Positions 21,101 to 28,556 of a DNA stretch of 64,000 bases are shown here, in pieces (position 1 is the first letter of the stretch; each line of letters starts with the position of its first letter). Source of the stretch: CAWBQO01 sp963790965 (GTDB lineage Bacteria > Bacteroidota > Rhodothermia > Rhodothermales > DASSAV01); NCBI GenBank assembly GCA_963790965.1, contig CAWBQO010000001.1, forward strand, positions 434,001 through 498,000, written 5' to 3'. A program made the position numbers and the translations under genes. The notes under the pieces are model-generated. The model saw only the letters and a program-made list of their open reading frames with translations, did not search any database and was not told the DNA's origin.

Positions 21101-21297
21101 AGGGTGAACTCGCCGTCCACGTTGGTAGCGGCACCGCGCATCGTTCCCTTTTCCACGACGCTCACGCCGGGAAGCGGTTCGTTCGTGCTGCCGTCCCGAA
21201 CGGTACCGGAAACTTGTTGCTGCCCGTAAGCGCTTCCTGCAGACAGGATGAGCAGGAGAAGCGCTACCGGAAAGACTCGTAGTAGTTTGTCACTCAT
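18187..21297 (-). CDS. SusC/RagA-family TonB-linked outer-membrane transporter
   Basis: A TonB-dependent channel of about 1036 residues that imports oligosaccharides across the outer membrane. With the start at 21297 (MSDKLLRVFPVALLLLILSA) a signal peptide is followed by a carboxypeptidase-D-like regulatory domain (VSGTVRDGSTNEPLPGVSVV, about 25-105). Next come a TonB-box-like region (EIVVVGYGTQRRENLTGSV), the plug (PLVMIDGLEG, ISVLKDAASAAIYGSRAANG) and a long beta-barrel ending ISVGASVSF with a C-terminal aromatic residue. The frame is intact. A promoter with TTGACA and TATCTT lies 134-162 bases upstream. Confidence 0.94.
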   Translation of the reverse strand: MSDKLLRVFPVALLLLILSAGSAYGQQQVSGTVRDGSTNEPLPGVSVVEKGTMRGAATNVDGEFTLQVESMTDTLLFSFVGFQSQEVPINRRTQVNVSLEQQILTGDEIVVVGYGTQRRENLTGSVASVSADEIAAIPVPTLTHALQGTAPGLQVIDGGNRPGRNALDLLVRGQGTLGRTDDSGNKDASRPLVMIDGLEGNLANVDPDDVQSISVLKDAASAAIYGSRAANGVILVTTKRGTAREFPQITYNGYVGVQDITSWPERVDTETHMRLANIARSNYLQWCLDGRDPNAQTAEACYANPGYAPRYSEEYIQNTVAGTDPDAYPDNEWVDAIFSSAPIQDHTLRISGGNPYARFALSMNYLQEDGLMSNTGMNRQNVRLNTDFQPTDKLSAGVDVSGSRRWDVIPAEDWAATFFIVHDTPPTKRTRYADGTYGLNLFGRSPLAYAEISGQEERVFWDGTVTGRANYDILPEWAEIQTLASFDLGNMDWERFRTDPRLFNEYPADGQYWGPNFGENRANTSKRLTMRALVDYGHNFMNDAHSISGVLGYEQIHYDFSEFRAWRDQFYNNELTPLNLGNDANDGNMGYGSEWALRSTFGRLNYALLGRYLFEVNARYDGSSRFAEGKRFGFFPSFSAGWRITEEPFFNLGFIDELKLRGSWGRLGNQDVPLYSYYSSINLGIPYYLGNTSGTQTLGGASTGLVNEDLSWETTTVTDFGFDAQFLQKRLTLTGDIYVRKTEDILLRLPIPALVGLAAPFQNAGAVENRGWEMALGWHDEIGSVGYGIDFNLSDNRNKVTDLVETGPYVIDERVIQEGSPINSWYGWEATGLFSSYDEIDSHAQPAGQQTHLGDIIFKDQNNDGVINDEDRVVIGDQSPRYMFGLNLKMNWKSFDATAFLQGVGKRDQYLALGFIQGPVWENYTSVWHKDYWTPENPDARHPAYYSNYNRNYYATNSWWILDGSFVKLRNVQIGYTLPQSLVNRAGVERMRIHVTGKNLWTKHNLGIDLDPEYPWVRADYYPQTKVISVGASVSF

Positions 21298-21430
21298 AAT
21301 CGTGGCGACCATGATGGATGAGGTTGGTGATCGTACAGCAGACGCCCGCCGGGCGTGCAACCTGCTTCTAATGCGACTCCCGGCGCACCCAGCGCCGACA
21401 TCGCCGTCCCGTCACTACCGGACTTCGGTG

Positions 21431-21459
21431 AAGATATCACAGGTCCGTGAAACTGTCAA
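21431..21459 (-). promoter_or_regulatory. Sigma-70-like promoter of the arabinan susC
   Basis: On the minus strand TTGACA (21454-21459) and TATCTT (21431-21436) are separated by exactly 17 bases. The spacer begins with GTTTCA, a half-site of the shared motif. Confidence 0.65.
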
Positions 21460-21464
21460 CACCA

Positions 21465-21479
21465 TTTTGAAACATTTCG
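21465..21479. promoter_or_regulatory. Shared operator-like motif TTTTGAAACATTTCG (susC site)
   Basis: This 15-mer occurs identically at 24469-24483 and, with one change over 12 bases, at 8645-8656. It contains the near-palindrome GAAA-CA-TTTC and ends 5 bases upstream of the susC -35 box. The placement suits an activator or a LacI-type protein touching the -35 region. Confidence 0.6.
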
Positions 21480-21570
21480 AATAGTGCATTTCATTTTGCC
21501 CTTATGTGTAGAGGATGCCCTGTAATCACGGATGCAAGCTGTGCGCCCTTGCAGCCAGTGCGCCGCCGGG

Positions 21571-21582
21571 TTGAAATTTCAA
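21571..21582. repeat. Perfect 12-bp palindrome TTGAAATTTCAA
   Basis: Lies between the GH43 stop and the susC promoter. It could be a second operator for the same regulator because it contains GAAA/TTTC half-sites without the central two bases. Confidence 0.35.
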
Positions 21583-21669
21583 TCCACAGACACCGTAACA
21601 CCGTCCAAGCGAGGTTCCTTGTAGCCTTCCCCGCCAATCCACTCGTTCAGGCCACCTTCGAGCAAAGGC

Positions 21670-23244
21670 CTATTGCCGAGTAGATATGCCCTGCCCCTCG
21701 ATGCGGAAGTAGTCGAAGTCGGCGCGCCCGCCGGGCGTCTCTCTGGCGAAAGTGAACAGCGCGAAGCGATACCCCATAAAATGCTGCAAAGTATACCGCA
21801 TCTGCAGCGTGTCTCCGATGGGCGTCCACGTATCGCCGTCGAGGCTGTAGGAGAACGTCGCCTGGTCGACCTGATCGCGGAATTCGGCATCGGCTTTCAA
21901 GTACACGACGCTCCGGCCAAGCGGCACGCGCTCGACCACCTGCTCCTCCTCGCCGCGGAAGGCTACCATGACGAGCGAAGTTTCTCCGCCCTTCTTCTCC
22001 ACCCCGACGTATCCGTAATGGTAGGCGAGCAGGCCGAGTCCGGCAACATCACCGTCACGGAGGCCGCTCACGTCGAGCGCCGTCATGGCTGCGCTCTCCG
22101 GTCCGAACGTCCGCTGCGTGAGCGTATTCTGTGTGTCCACGAAGCGCGCGTCTCTCCGGCCGGTCTTCCGCCGAAGGTATCCGGGGCGTTCCTCGAGCGA
22201 CCAGAGGCGGCGCTGCGGATTGTGGTTCCACTGCCAGGCAAGCCCAAGTTCACTATCATTGAACTCGTCGGAGGCAACGATCCCCGACACGCCCGTTCCA
22301 TCGGAGACGATGTCGAGCGTCTCAGGCACCTTTCCGTCCACCCCCAGCACCGGCCAGCCGTTTTCCCAGCGCATAGGGACGAGGTACGGGATACGGCCCA
22401 CCGCGCCCCGGTCGCCGAAGAGCATCGCATACCATTTGCCATCCGGCGTGTCCACAATGCCGCCCTGCGCAATGCCGGCGTCCTGCAAGACTACCTTCCC
22501 CTCCCAGGGTCCGTTGAGGCTCTTGGACCGCTGAACTACCACGGTTCTCATGCCATTCTCCGGCCACACGATAAGGAAGAGGTAGTACGTCCCGTTCACC
22601 TTGAACATCTGCGACCCTTCGCCCGGAAGCCCAAGACGCTCTCCAGCCGGACGCCCGGCGTCGTGGATGAGCACCTCGTCACGCCCGCCTTCCTTCAGGG
22701 CCTGCGCGTCGGCTGTTAGCTCTCGTATGCGAATGTCCCCCACGCTGTAGATGAGGTATACGCGGCCATCATCGTCGAAAAAGAGCGACTGGTCATGGAA
22801 AAGCGCTCCGAGTGAGGCTTTCCGCCACTCCCCTTTCTCAATGTCGTCCGTCGTGAAGATGTAAGAATCCCCCGTCGTGTTCGCGAAGGTGGCCAGATAA
22901 TATGTGCCGTTGTGATAGCGCAGGCTACTTGCCCACGTGCCCCGTCCGTAGGCGTGCCCGTTCACGAGGTTCAGCGGGTCGGCGGGCGCGAGGATGTCGT
23001 AAACGTACCCCGCCATCTCCCAGTCCACGAGGTTTTGCGACTTCATAATCGGCACGCCCGGTGCCATGTGCATGGTAGTGCTGGACATGTAGTACGTGTC
23101 GCCGACGCGCATTATCGATACGTCCGGCACGTCTGCCCAGATGACAGGATTGCGCCCGGCCATTTGCGCCTGCGCGGGAATGATAGAGACGTGGCTACCC
23201 AGGAGCGCACACGCGATGATTAAGATGGACGTTCTTAGCTTCAT
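21670..23244 (-). CDS. Secreted GH43 glycosidase with C-terminal beta-sandwich
   Basis: A 524-residue exo-acting arabinofuranosidase/xylosidase-type enzyme. The start at 23244 (MKLRTSILIIACALLGSHVS) gives a signal peptide ending AQAQ; the frame stays open upstream but holds no signal. The propeller domain (about 30-330) has the base Asp in WADVPDVSIMRVGDTYYM, a central Asp near LFHDQSLFFDDDGRVYL and the acid Glu in GLPGEGSQMFKVNGTYYLF. From about residue 345 a second all-beta domain begins (IVASDEFNDSELGLAWQWNH) and runs to the end (GRADFDYFRIEG), the usual GH43 C2 accessory module. It follows the esterase gene by 151 bases in the same direction. Confidence 0.88.
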   Translation of the reverse strand: MKLRTSILIIACALLGSHVSIIPAQAQMAGRNPVIWADVPDVSIMRVGDTYYMSSTTMHMAPGVPIMKSQNLVDWEMAGYVYDILAPADPLNLVNGHAYGRGTWASSLRYHNGTYYLATFANTTGDSYIFTTDDIEKGEWRKASLGALFHDQSLFFDDDGRVYLIYSVGDIRIRELTADAQALKEGGRDEVLIHDAGRPAGERLGLPGEGSQMFKVNGTYYLFLIVWPENGMRTVVVQRSKSLNGPWEGKVVLQDAGIAQGGIVDTPDGKWYAMLFGDRGAVGRIPYLVPMRWENGWPVLGVDGKVPETLDIVSDGTGVSGIVASDEFNDSELGLAWQWNHNPQRRLWSLEERPGYLRRKTGRRDARFVDTQNTLTQRTFGPESAAMTALDVSGLRDGDVAGLGLLAYHYGYVGVEKKGGETSLVMVAFRGEEEQVVERVPLGRSVVYLKADAEFRDQVDQATFSYSLDGDTWTPIGDTLQMRYTLQHFMGYRFALFTFARETPGGRADFDYFRIEGQGISTRQ

Positions 23245-23395
23245 GGCGCGAGATAGTTTGACCTTGCTCGATAAACTGTTGGCACTGCTCTGCAGGGCCC
23301 TGCGACTACGGAGTACACCGGACAGCCAAACAAAGGAGAAGGCGATGAGGAGCAGCGGGTGCCCCGGCTCTTGCATCAGGAGAGGACCGATTGAT

Positions 23396-24301
23396 CTACC
23401 GAAAGAGCAATTGGGCGAAATTATAGAGGCTGTTCTTCCAGTTTGCCGGGTCGTGGGCGTTTCCATCCACATGCCAGACGTGCGGCACCTCTTTTTCTTT
23501 GAGGAAGGTGTGGAAGTTTTGACTGATCCCGAAGAGTCCATCCTGATTGCCACAGGAGAGCCACAGCAGCTTCAAACGGCTCTTCGCGAGATCGGGATCG
23601 GGGATTAGCGATGCTGGAGCTTCGGTGTTGGGCGCGGACGAAAAACCGCCTACATAGGCAAACGTGTCGAGATGACGCAGCCCGAAGTTGAGCGACTGAC
23701 CGCCTCCCATAGATAATCCGCCCAACGCGCGGCTCTCCCGCGTGGTGTCAGTGCTGTACCTTGCGTCGATGGTGGGAATAACGTCTTCAAGCAGATCGTG
23801 CTCGAACTCCGCGAATGCCGGCGCGGAGGCAAAAACGTCTCCTTCGGCACGATCGTTCTTTTGCGCGCGGCCGTTGGGCATGACGACGATCATGGGAACG
23901 GCACTCCCGTCCGCAATCAGGTTATCAAACAAAATGTCAGGCGAAACGAAGCGCTGCCACTCCGTCTCATCGCCACCGATGCCGTGCAGAAGGTACAGGA
24001 CAGGATACTTCCTGGCGCTCGAGTAGCCTGGGGGCGTGTAAACGAGCATGTGGCGCGTCGTGCCCACGCTCCTCGACGAATAGTCGATCATCTCGAGCGC
24101 GCCATGTGGGATGTTCACTCGCTCGCTCAAGAAGCCATCCGGCAGATCCGGAAAGGCGGCTACATCGTCCGCATGGAGCGTTATGGGACCGCCGAAGCGC
24201 GGCTGAGCGCCGGCATCCTTCCGCTGCGCCTGCGCCAACAGAATCGGAGAAGCGAATGCGGTGAGGAAGCTCACCACCAGGAGAAAACGGATCGTTCTCA
24301 T
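23396..24301 (-). CDS. Secreted CE1-like esterase (feruloyl/acetyl esterase type)
   Basis: A 301-residue alpha/beta-hydrolase, probably removing feruloyl or acetyl groups from arabinan side chains. The start at 24301 (MRTIRFLLVVSFLTAFASPI) gives a signal peptide ending LLAQ. The fold is that of esterase D/enterochelin esterase: RHMLVYTPPGYSSARKYPVL, LLHGIGGDETEW, the nucleophile elbow GGLSMGGGQSLNFGL, an Asp in SCGNQDGLFG, and the catalytic His in VDGNAHDPANWKNSL. Feruloylated arabinan in beet-type pectin makes this activity sensible here, but the substrate is inferred. It is first in its transcript, behind a promoter carrying the shared motif. Confidence 0.8.
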   Translation of the reverse strand: MRTIRFLLVVSFLTAFASPILLAQAQRKDAGAQPRFGGPITLHADDVAAFPDLPDGFLSERVNIPHGALEMIDYSSRSVGTTRHMLVYTPPGYSSARKYPVLYLLHGIGGDETEWQRFVSPDILFDNLIADGSAVPMIVVMPNGRAQKNDRAEGDVFASAPAFAEFEHDLLEDVIPTIDARYSTDTTRESRALGGLSMGGGQSLNFGLRHLDTFAYVGGFSSAPNTEAPASLIPDPDLAKSRLKLLWLSCGNQDGLFGISQNFHTFLKEKEVPHVWHVDGNAHDPANWKNSLYNFAQLLFR

Positions 24302-24663
24302 TTTATCAACCCCTCGGCTTTCGATCGATTGCAGCAACGCGTCTCGTTCCCGAGCGCCACATCCCGTACACACCCTCCGGCGGTGTAGGCACCAGCTTCG
24401 GATTCACCACGCCTTCCACTACGCCGGCGTGTTCAACTTACTTAACATTGGCGAAGCGTGCAACGTCCTTTTGAAACATTTCGGCCGGTTCATTAACTTG
24501 CAGAAGTTTCGTCTCTATTTTCCTTCTGTTCCGCCGCTCATCGAACCGTCCCCGAGGATTTACTTCCGACTTCACTGCCGCCGGGCCGCCCAACACGTTC
24601 CCGCCGGGTCCGCCTGAGAGCTGAAGAGATCGACCCTACTAGTAAACTCCAGACCGTTTACCC
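24302..24663. promoter_or_regulatory. Divergent control region between esterase and GH97 operons
   Basis: 362 bases without a gene. On the minus strand TTGCAC (24458-24463) and TAAGTT (24435-24440), 17 bases apart, form a promoter for the esterase. The shared motif lies 5 bases upstream of that -35 box. No convincing plus-strand promoter for GH97 could be picked out, although the stretch 24480-24530 is AT-rich. Confidence 0.6.
24469..24483. promoter_or_regulatory. Shared operator-like motif TTTTGAAACATTTCG (esterase/GH97 site)
   Basis: Identical over 15 bases to 21465-21479 and placed at the same distance (5 bases) from a minus-strand -35 box. Because the region is divergent, the same site may also influence GH97-kduI-kduD. 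Confidence 0.6.
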
Positions 24664-26712
24664 ATGAACCGCCTGCTGTACGTTGCCCCCCGATTCGCCC
24701 TTCTGTGGCTTGCTATGTCTCCCGCCTTGCTTGCGCGAGCGCAGATGCCGGCCGTCCTTTCCTCGCCTGATGGCGGGGTGCGTGTCTCTGCGTCCATTCA
24801 GCAACTGAGCGCCGACGCGCCGAACGCCACCCGCTTCTTCTTCTCCGTGGCGTATGCCGGCAGGCCGCTGCTGCTCGACTCGCCCTTCTCGCTCGACTTC
24901 AAAGGACAACCGTCGTTTGCCGGAGGGCTTACAATCGCCGATGTCCAGCATCGCTCGGCGGATGACACCTGGCAGCGCGTATGGGGGAAAAGAGCGAGCG
25001 TTCGCAACCACTTCAACGAAATGACGCTGACCCTGGCCGAAACGGCCGACCCGCACCGGCGCGTCGATCTCGTTTTCCGCGCCTATGACGACGGCGTTGC
25101 GGTGCGATACGTCCTGCCCGCCTCCTGGGGCGCATTCAGCCTCACGCGCGAAAACCTCGCCTTCAGCTTCCCGGGCACCCCTCTGGTCTGGGCCGCCAAC
25201 TTTGAAGGGCAGCCCTGGTCCGGCCTCCACGGCGGCTTCGTTTCGCCACAAGAAGCCGAGTTCCAGCGAATGCCGATGGCGGATCTCGACCCCCGGCAGG
25301 TGTACGGCCTTCCCATGCTCGTGCAAGTAAATGACGCTGCGTGGGCGGCCGTCACGGAGGCCGATCTGACGGATTGGGCCGGTATGTACCTCACCCCCTC
25401 CCCTACTCGCCGAAGCACGCTCGCGACGGCGCTCTCGCCCCGGCGGGATGAACCAGACGTGCTCGTTCGGTCCGCAGCGCCCCGCCGCTCCCCGTGGCGG
25501 GCGCTCATGCTGGCCCGTACACCCGCCGCGCTCATCGAATCGGATCTCATCCAGAACCTCAACGACCCGGCCGAGGGCGATTTTTCCTGGGTCGAGCCGG
25601 GCAAGTCCGCCTGGGACCGCTGGTGGAGCCACGACTACGCGCCGGAGGTCGACTTCAAGGTTGGCATGAACACCGCGACGATGAAGTATTTCGTCGATCT
25701 TGCCGCCGAGATGGGTTGGAAATACCAACTCGTAGACGCCGACTGGTACGGGCCGCCTTTCGCCGAAGGGCACTTCGAAAACCCTCATCCAACGAGCGAC
25801 ATCACGACGGTCATTCCCGCGTTGGACTTGCCCGAACTCATCCGGTATGCGGACGAACGCGGCGTAAAGATCCTTCTCTGGCTGCACTGGGCGCACGCAG
25901 CCGCGCAAATGGAAGAGGCTTTCCCGCTCTACGAGAAGTGGGGTGTTGCCGGGGTCAAGATCGATTACATGAACCGCGACGACCAGGAAATGGTCAACTT
26001 TTACCAGAACACGGTCAAGCTGGCCGCCGAAAACCACCTTGTCGTGGACTTCCACGGCGCGTATAAGCCGACGGGCTGGAGCCGGACTTACCCGAACATG
26101 ATGACGCGCGAGGGCATCCTCGGCAACGAATACAACAAGTGGAGCGACCGCGTTACCCCCGAGCACACCGTCACGATCCCCTTTACGCGCGGACTTCTCG
26201 GGGAGATGGACTTCACGCCGGGCGGCTTTCGCAACCGCACGCGCGAGACGTTCCGGACCGAAGACCCTGCCCCTAATGTCATGGGCACGCGCGTTCACCA
26301 GCTTGCCATGTTGGTCGTCTACGAAAGCGCCCTGGCCGTGCTCGCCGATGGTCCCTACAACTACCACATCTCCCCCGCCGGCACCGACTTCCTGAAGCTC
26401 GTCCCGACGTCGTGGGATGAAACCGTTGCGCTGGGCGGCTTCCCCGGCGACTTCGTCACCCTTGCGCGGCGTTCCGGCTCCGACTGGTACGTGGCGGCCA
26501 TGACGGACTGGACGCCTCGCAATCTCCCCATTCCCCTATCCTATCTTCCCGGTGGCCGGTTTCAAGCGGAGATCTGGGCAGACGCCTACGAAGCGGCCGC
26601 GTATCCGGACAGGCTCATGAAGTCCTCGCGTATTGTTACGGCATCGGACACACTCGATGCCGCACTTGCACCCGGAGGCGGCTATATTGTAAAGCTGACC
26701 CCTGTCCGATAA
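24664..26712 (+). CDS. GH97 glycosidase (retaining type; alpha-galactosidase or beta-L-arabinopyranosidase-like)
   Basis: A 682-residue secreted enzyme of family GH97 with a signal peptide ending LLARAQ. It has the N-terminal beta-supersandwich (about 30-290), a (beta/alpha)8 barrel (about 300-560) and a C-terminal beta domain. The barrel motif GVAGVKIDYMNRDDQEMVNFY places an Asp (residue 434) where retaining GH97 members have their nucleophile; inverting alpha-glucosidases of the family use Glu elsewhere. Retaining GH97 enzymes are alpha-galactosidases and, in one Bacteroides case, a beta-L-arabinopyranosidase, which would suit terminal sugars of pectic side chains. It leads a three-gene operon; kduI follows after 13 bases. 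Confidence 0.88.
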   Translation: MNRLLYVAPRFALLWLAMSPALLARAQMPAVLSSPDGGVRVSASIQQLSADAPNATRFFFSVAYAGRPLLLDSPFSLDFKGQPSFAGGLTIADVQHRSADDTWQRVWGKRASVRNHFNEMTLTLAETADPHRRVDLVFRAYDDGVAVRYVLPASWGAFSLTRENLAFSFPGTPLVWAANFEGQPWSGLHGGFVSPQEAEFQRMPMADLDPRQVYGLPMLVQVNDAAWAAVTEADLTDWAGMYLTPSPTRRSTLATALSPRRDEPDVLVRSAAPRRSPWRALMLARTPAALIESDLIQNLNDPAEGDFSWVEPGKSAWDRWWSHDYAPEVDFKVGMNTATMKYFVDLAAEMGWKYQLVDADWYGPPFAEGHFENPHPTSDITTVIPALDLPELIRYADERGVKILLWLHWAHAAAQMEEAFPLYEKWGVAGVKIDYMNRDDQEMVNFYQNTVKLAAENHLVVDFHGAYKPTGWSRTYPNMMTREGILGNEYNKWSDRVTPEHTVTIPFTRGLLGEMDFTPGGFRNRTRETFRTEDPAPNVMGTRVHQLAMLVVYESALAVLADGPYNYHISPAGTDFLKLVPTSWDETVALGGFPGDFVTLARRSGSDWYVAAMTDWTPRNLPIPLSYLPGGRFQAEIWADAYEAAAYPDRLMKSSRIVTASDTLDAALAPGGGYIVKLTPVR

Positions 26713-26725
26713 TCCACGACTTGAG

Positions 26726-27568
26726 ATGAAAGAACGAATTGAAACCCGCTTCGCCGTGAGCGCGCGCGAAGCGAAAGGCTACACCACCGCCGAACTGCGC
26801 GACGCCTTTGTAATGGAAGGCCTCTTCCAGAAGGGCGAACTCAACCTCGTTTACACGCATTACGACCGGATGGTCGTGGGCGGAGCCGTCCCGGCCGGCG
26901 GCACGATCACGCTCGACGCCCCGGACATCTTCAAGTCCGAGTTCTTCCTCGAGCGCCGCGAGCTTGGTATAATCAATATCGGAGCCGAGGGGAAGGTCGT
27001 CGTTGACGGCGAGGCGTTCACGCTCGGCAACAAGGAGGCCCTTTACGTCGGTCAGGGCCATCGCGACGTCTCGTTCGAGGGTACCGGCGGGCAGGAGCCG
27101 CCGCATTTCTACCTCTGTTCGGCCCCGGCGCACGCTGCCTACCCGACGACAAAGATCGCCTCGTCCGACGTTGAACCCATCGAGCTTGGCAGCGCCGAGA
27201 CCGCCAATGCGCGCCTGCTGCGCAAGCTCATCGTGAACGAGCGCCTTCAGACTTGCCAACTCCAGATGGGCATGACGACCCTCAAGCCGGGCAGCGTCTG
27301 GAACACCATGCCCGCCCACACGCACGACCGCCGCATGGAGGTTTACCTGTATTTCGAGGTCCCGGAGGATCAGGCCGTGGCGCATCTCATCGGCGAGCCG
27401 GAGGAGTCGCGGTTCATCTGGCTCCACAACGAAGACGCCGTTCTCTCCCCGCCCTGGTCGATGCACGCCGGAGCAGGAACCTCGTCCTATTCGTTTATCT
27501 GGGCCATGGCCGGCGAAAACCTCAATTACGGCGACATGGACGTTGTCGATATCCGCACCCTTCGATAG
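26726..27568 (+). CDS. kduI: 5-dehydro-4-deoxy-D-glucuronate isomerase
   Basis: Isomerises 5-keto-4-deoxyuronate, released from unsaturated galacturonides, to 3-deoxy-D-glycero-2,5-hexodiulosonate in the cytoplasm. 280 residues, matching the family. The cupin metal site is visible in NTMPAHTHDRRMEVYLYFEV (two His and a Glu) with the further His in SPPWSMHAGAGTSSYSF. The conserved ending is GENLNYGDMDVVDI. It lies between GH97 and kduD with gaps of 13 and 17 bases. Its presence shows that the strain also handles the uronate backbone of pectin, though no pectate lyase or KDG kinase/aldolase gene is in the window. Confidence 0.95.
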   Translation: MKERIETRFAVSAREAKGYTTAELRDAFVMEGLFQKGELNLVYTHYDRMVVGGAVPAGGTITLDAPDIFKSEFFLERRELGIINIGAEGKVVVDGEAFTLGNKEALYVGQGHRDVSFEGTGGQEPPHFYLCSAPAHAAYPTTKIASSDVEPIELGSAETANARLLRKLIVNERLQTCQLQMGMTTLKPGSVWNTMPAHTHDRRMEVYLYFEVPEDQAVAHLIGEPEESRFIWLHNEDAVLSPPWSMHAGAGTSSYSFIWAMAGENLNYGDMDVVDIRTLR

Positions 27569-27585
27569 ATTCCCCGCACAGGAGC

Positions 27586-28374
27586 ATGAGCACATCTCTG
27601 TTTGATCTCACCGGCCGCCGCGCGCTCGTCACCGGAGGGACGCACGGCCTCGGCATGGCCATGGCAATGGGCCTCGGGCGGGCCGGTGCCTCGCTCGTCG
27701 TCAACGGGCATTCGTCGCAGTCCCGCCTCAATGCCGCCGTCGAGAAGTACCGCGCCGAGGGCATCGAGGCGCACGGCTACCTCTTCGACGTTACCGACGA
27801 ACCGGCCGTCAACGAGGCCGTGAGCCGCATCGAGGAGGAGCGCGGCCCCATCGACATCCTCGTCAACAACGCCGGCATCATCCGCCGCGTGCCGCTCTTG
27901 GAGATGGACTTATCCGAGTGGGAGTCCGTCATCCGCACCGACCTCACGGGCGCGTTCGTTGTGTCAAAGCCCGTCGTTCGGCGGATGATCGCGCGCGGTG
28001 GCGGAAAGGTCATCAACATCCTCTCGATGATGAGCGAGCTTGGTCGGGACACCGTGGGCGCGTATGCCGCCGCCAAGGGCGGTCTGAAGATGCTCACCCG
28101 CAGCATGGCCACCGAGTGGGCGCGAGAGAACATCCAGGTCAACGGCATCGGCCCCGGCTACTTTGCCACGGACCAGACGGCGCCGATCCGCACGGCCGGG
28201 CACCCGCTCCACGAGTTCATCCTCAGCCGCACGCCCGCCGGCCGCTGGGGCGACCCCGACGATCTCGCCGGTGCCGCCATTTTCCTCGCCTCCCGCGCCT
28301 CAGACTTCGTGAACGGCCAGGTCCTCTACGTCGACGGCGGCATCCTCGCCACCATCGGCCGTCCGGGGGAGTAA
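27586..28374 (+). CDS. kduD: 2-dehydro-3-deoxy-D-gluconate 5-dehydrogenase (SDR family)
   Basis: Reduces the KduI product to 2-keto-3-deoxygluconate using NAD(P)H. 262 residues. The Rossmann motif TGGTHGLGMAMA, the structural VNNAGI, the catalytic Ser in NILSMMSELG and the YAAAK dyad are all present, as is the C-terminal FVNGQVLYVDGGILATIG. The start at 27586 is preceded by AGGAG. It forms the end of the GH97-kduI-kduD operon; an imperfect inverted repeat follows at 28428-28498. Confidence 0.93.
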   Translation: MSTSLFDLTGRRALVTGGTHGLGMAMAMGLGRAGASLVVNGHSSQSRLNAAVEKYRAEGIEAHGYLFDVTDEPAVNEAVSRIEEERGPIDILVNNAGIIRRVPLLEMDLSEWESVIRTDLTGAFVVSKPVVRRMIARGGGKVINILSMMSELGRDTVGAYAAAKGGLKMLTRSMATEWARENIQVNGIGPGYFATDQTAPIRTAGHPLHEFILSRTPAGRWGDPDDLAGAAIFLASRASDFVNGQVLYVDGGILATIGRPGE

Positions 28375-28427
28375 TCAATCTCCAAAAAGCTGTTGATATG
28401 CTCCTCGTGAATGCTGTTCAGGCACTG

Positions 28428-28498
28428 GGGCACCATCGCCCCTTCAGTCAGGTGCCACCTGGAGGGGTCGGGTTTCTCTACCCATCCTGATGGTGCCC
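28428..28498. repeat. Inverted repeat downstream of kduD
   Basis: GGGCACCATC (28428-28437) and GATGGTGCCC (28489-28498) are perfect complements, 51 bases apart, in the 182-base gap before trkA. They could act as a long terminator stem or operator pair. Confidence 0.4.
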
Positions 28499-28556
28499 GC
28501 GCGCGCGGCCTTATCTTGCCGCTGATCGAGCAGCACGGTAAGTAAGAACGCACGCT

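Larger units (their letters stand above)
21298..21669. other. Control region of the arabinan susC-susD operon
   Basis: 372 bases without a gene. It holds the susC promoter (21431-21459), the shared motif at 21465-21479 and a separate perfect palindrome TTGAAATTTCAA (21571-21582). The part next to 21669 is the 3' side of the upstream GH43 gene. Confidence 0.65.

Noticed and set aside
21579..21890. Minus-strand frame overlapping the end of the GH43 gene (ends VTVSVD).
   Set aside because: It is out of frame with GH43 and lacks an independent start context; most of it is a shadow of the GH43 C-terminus.
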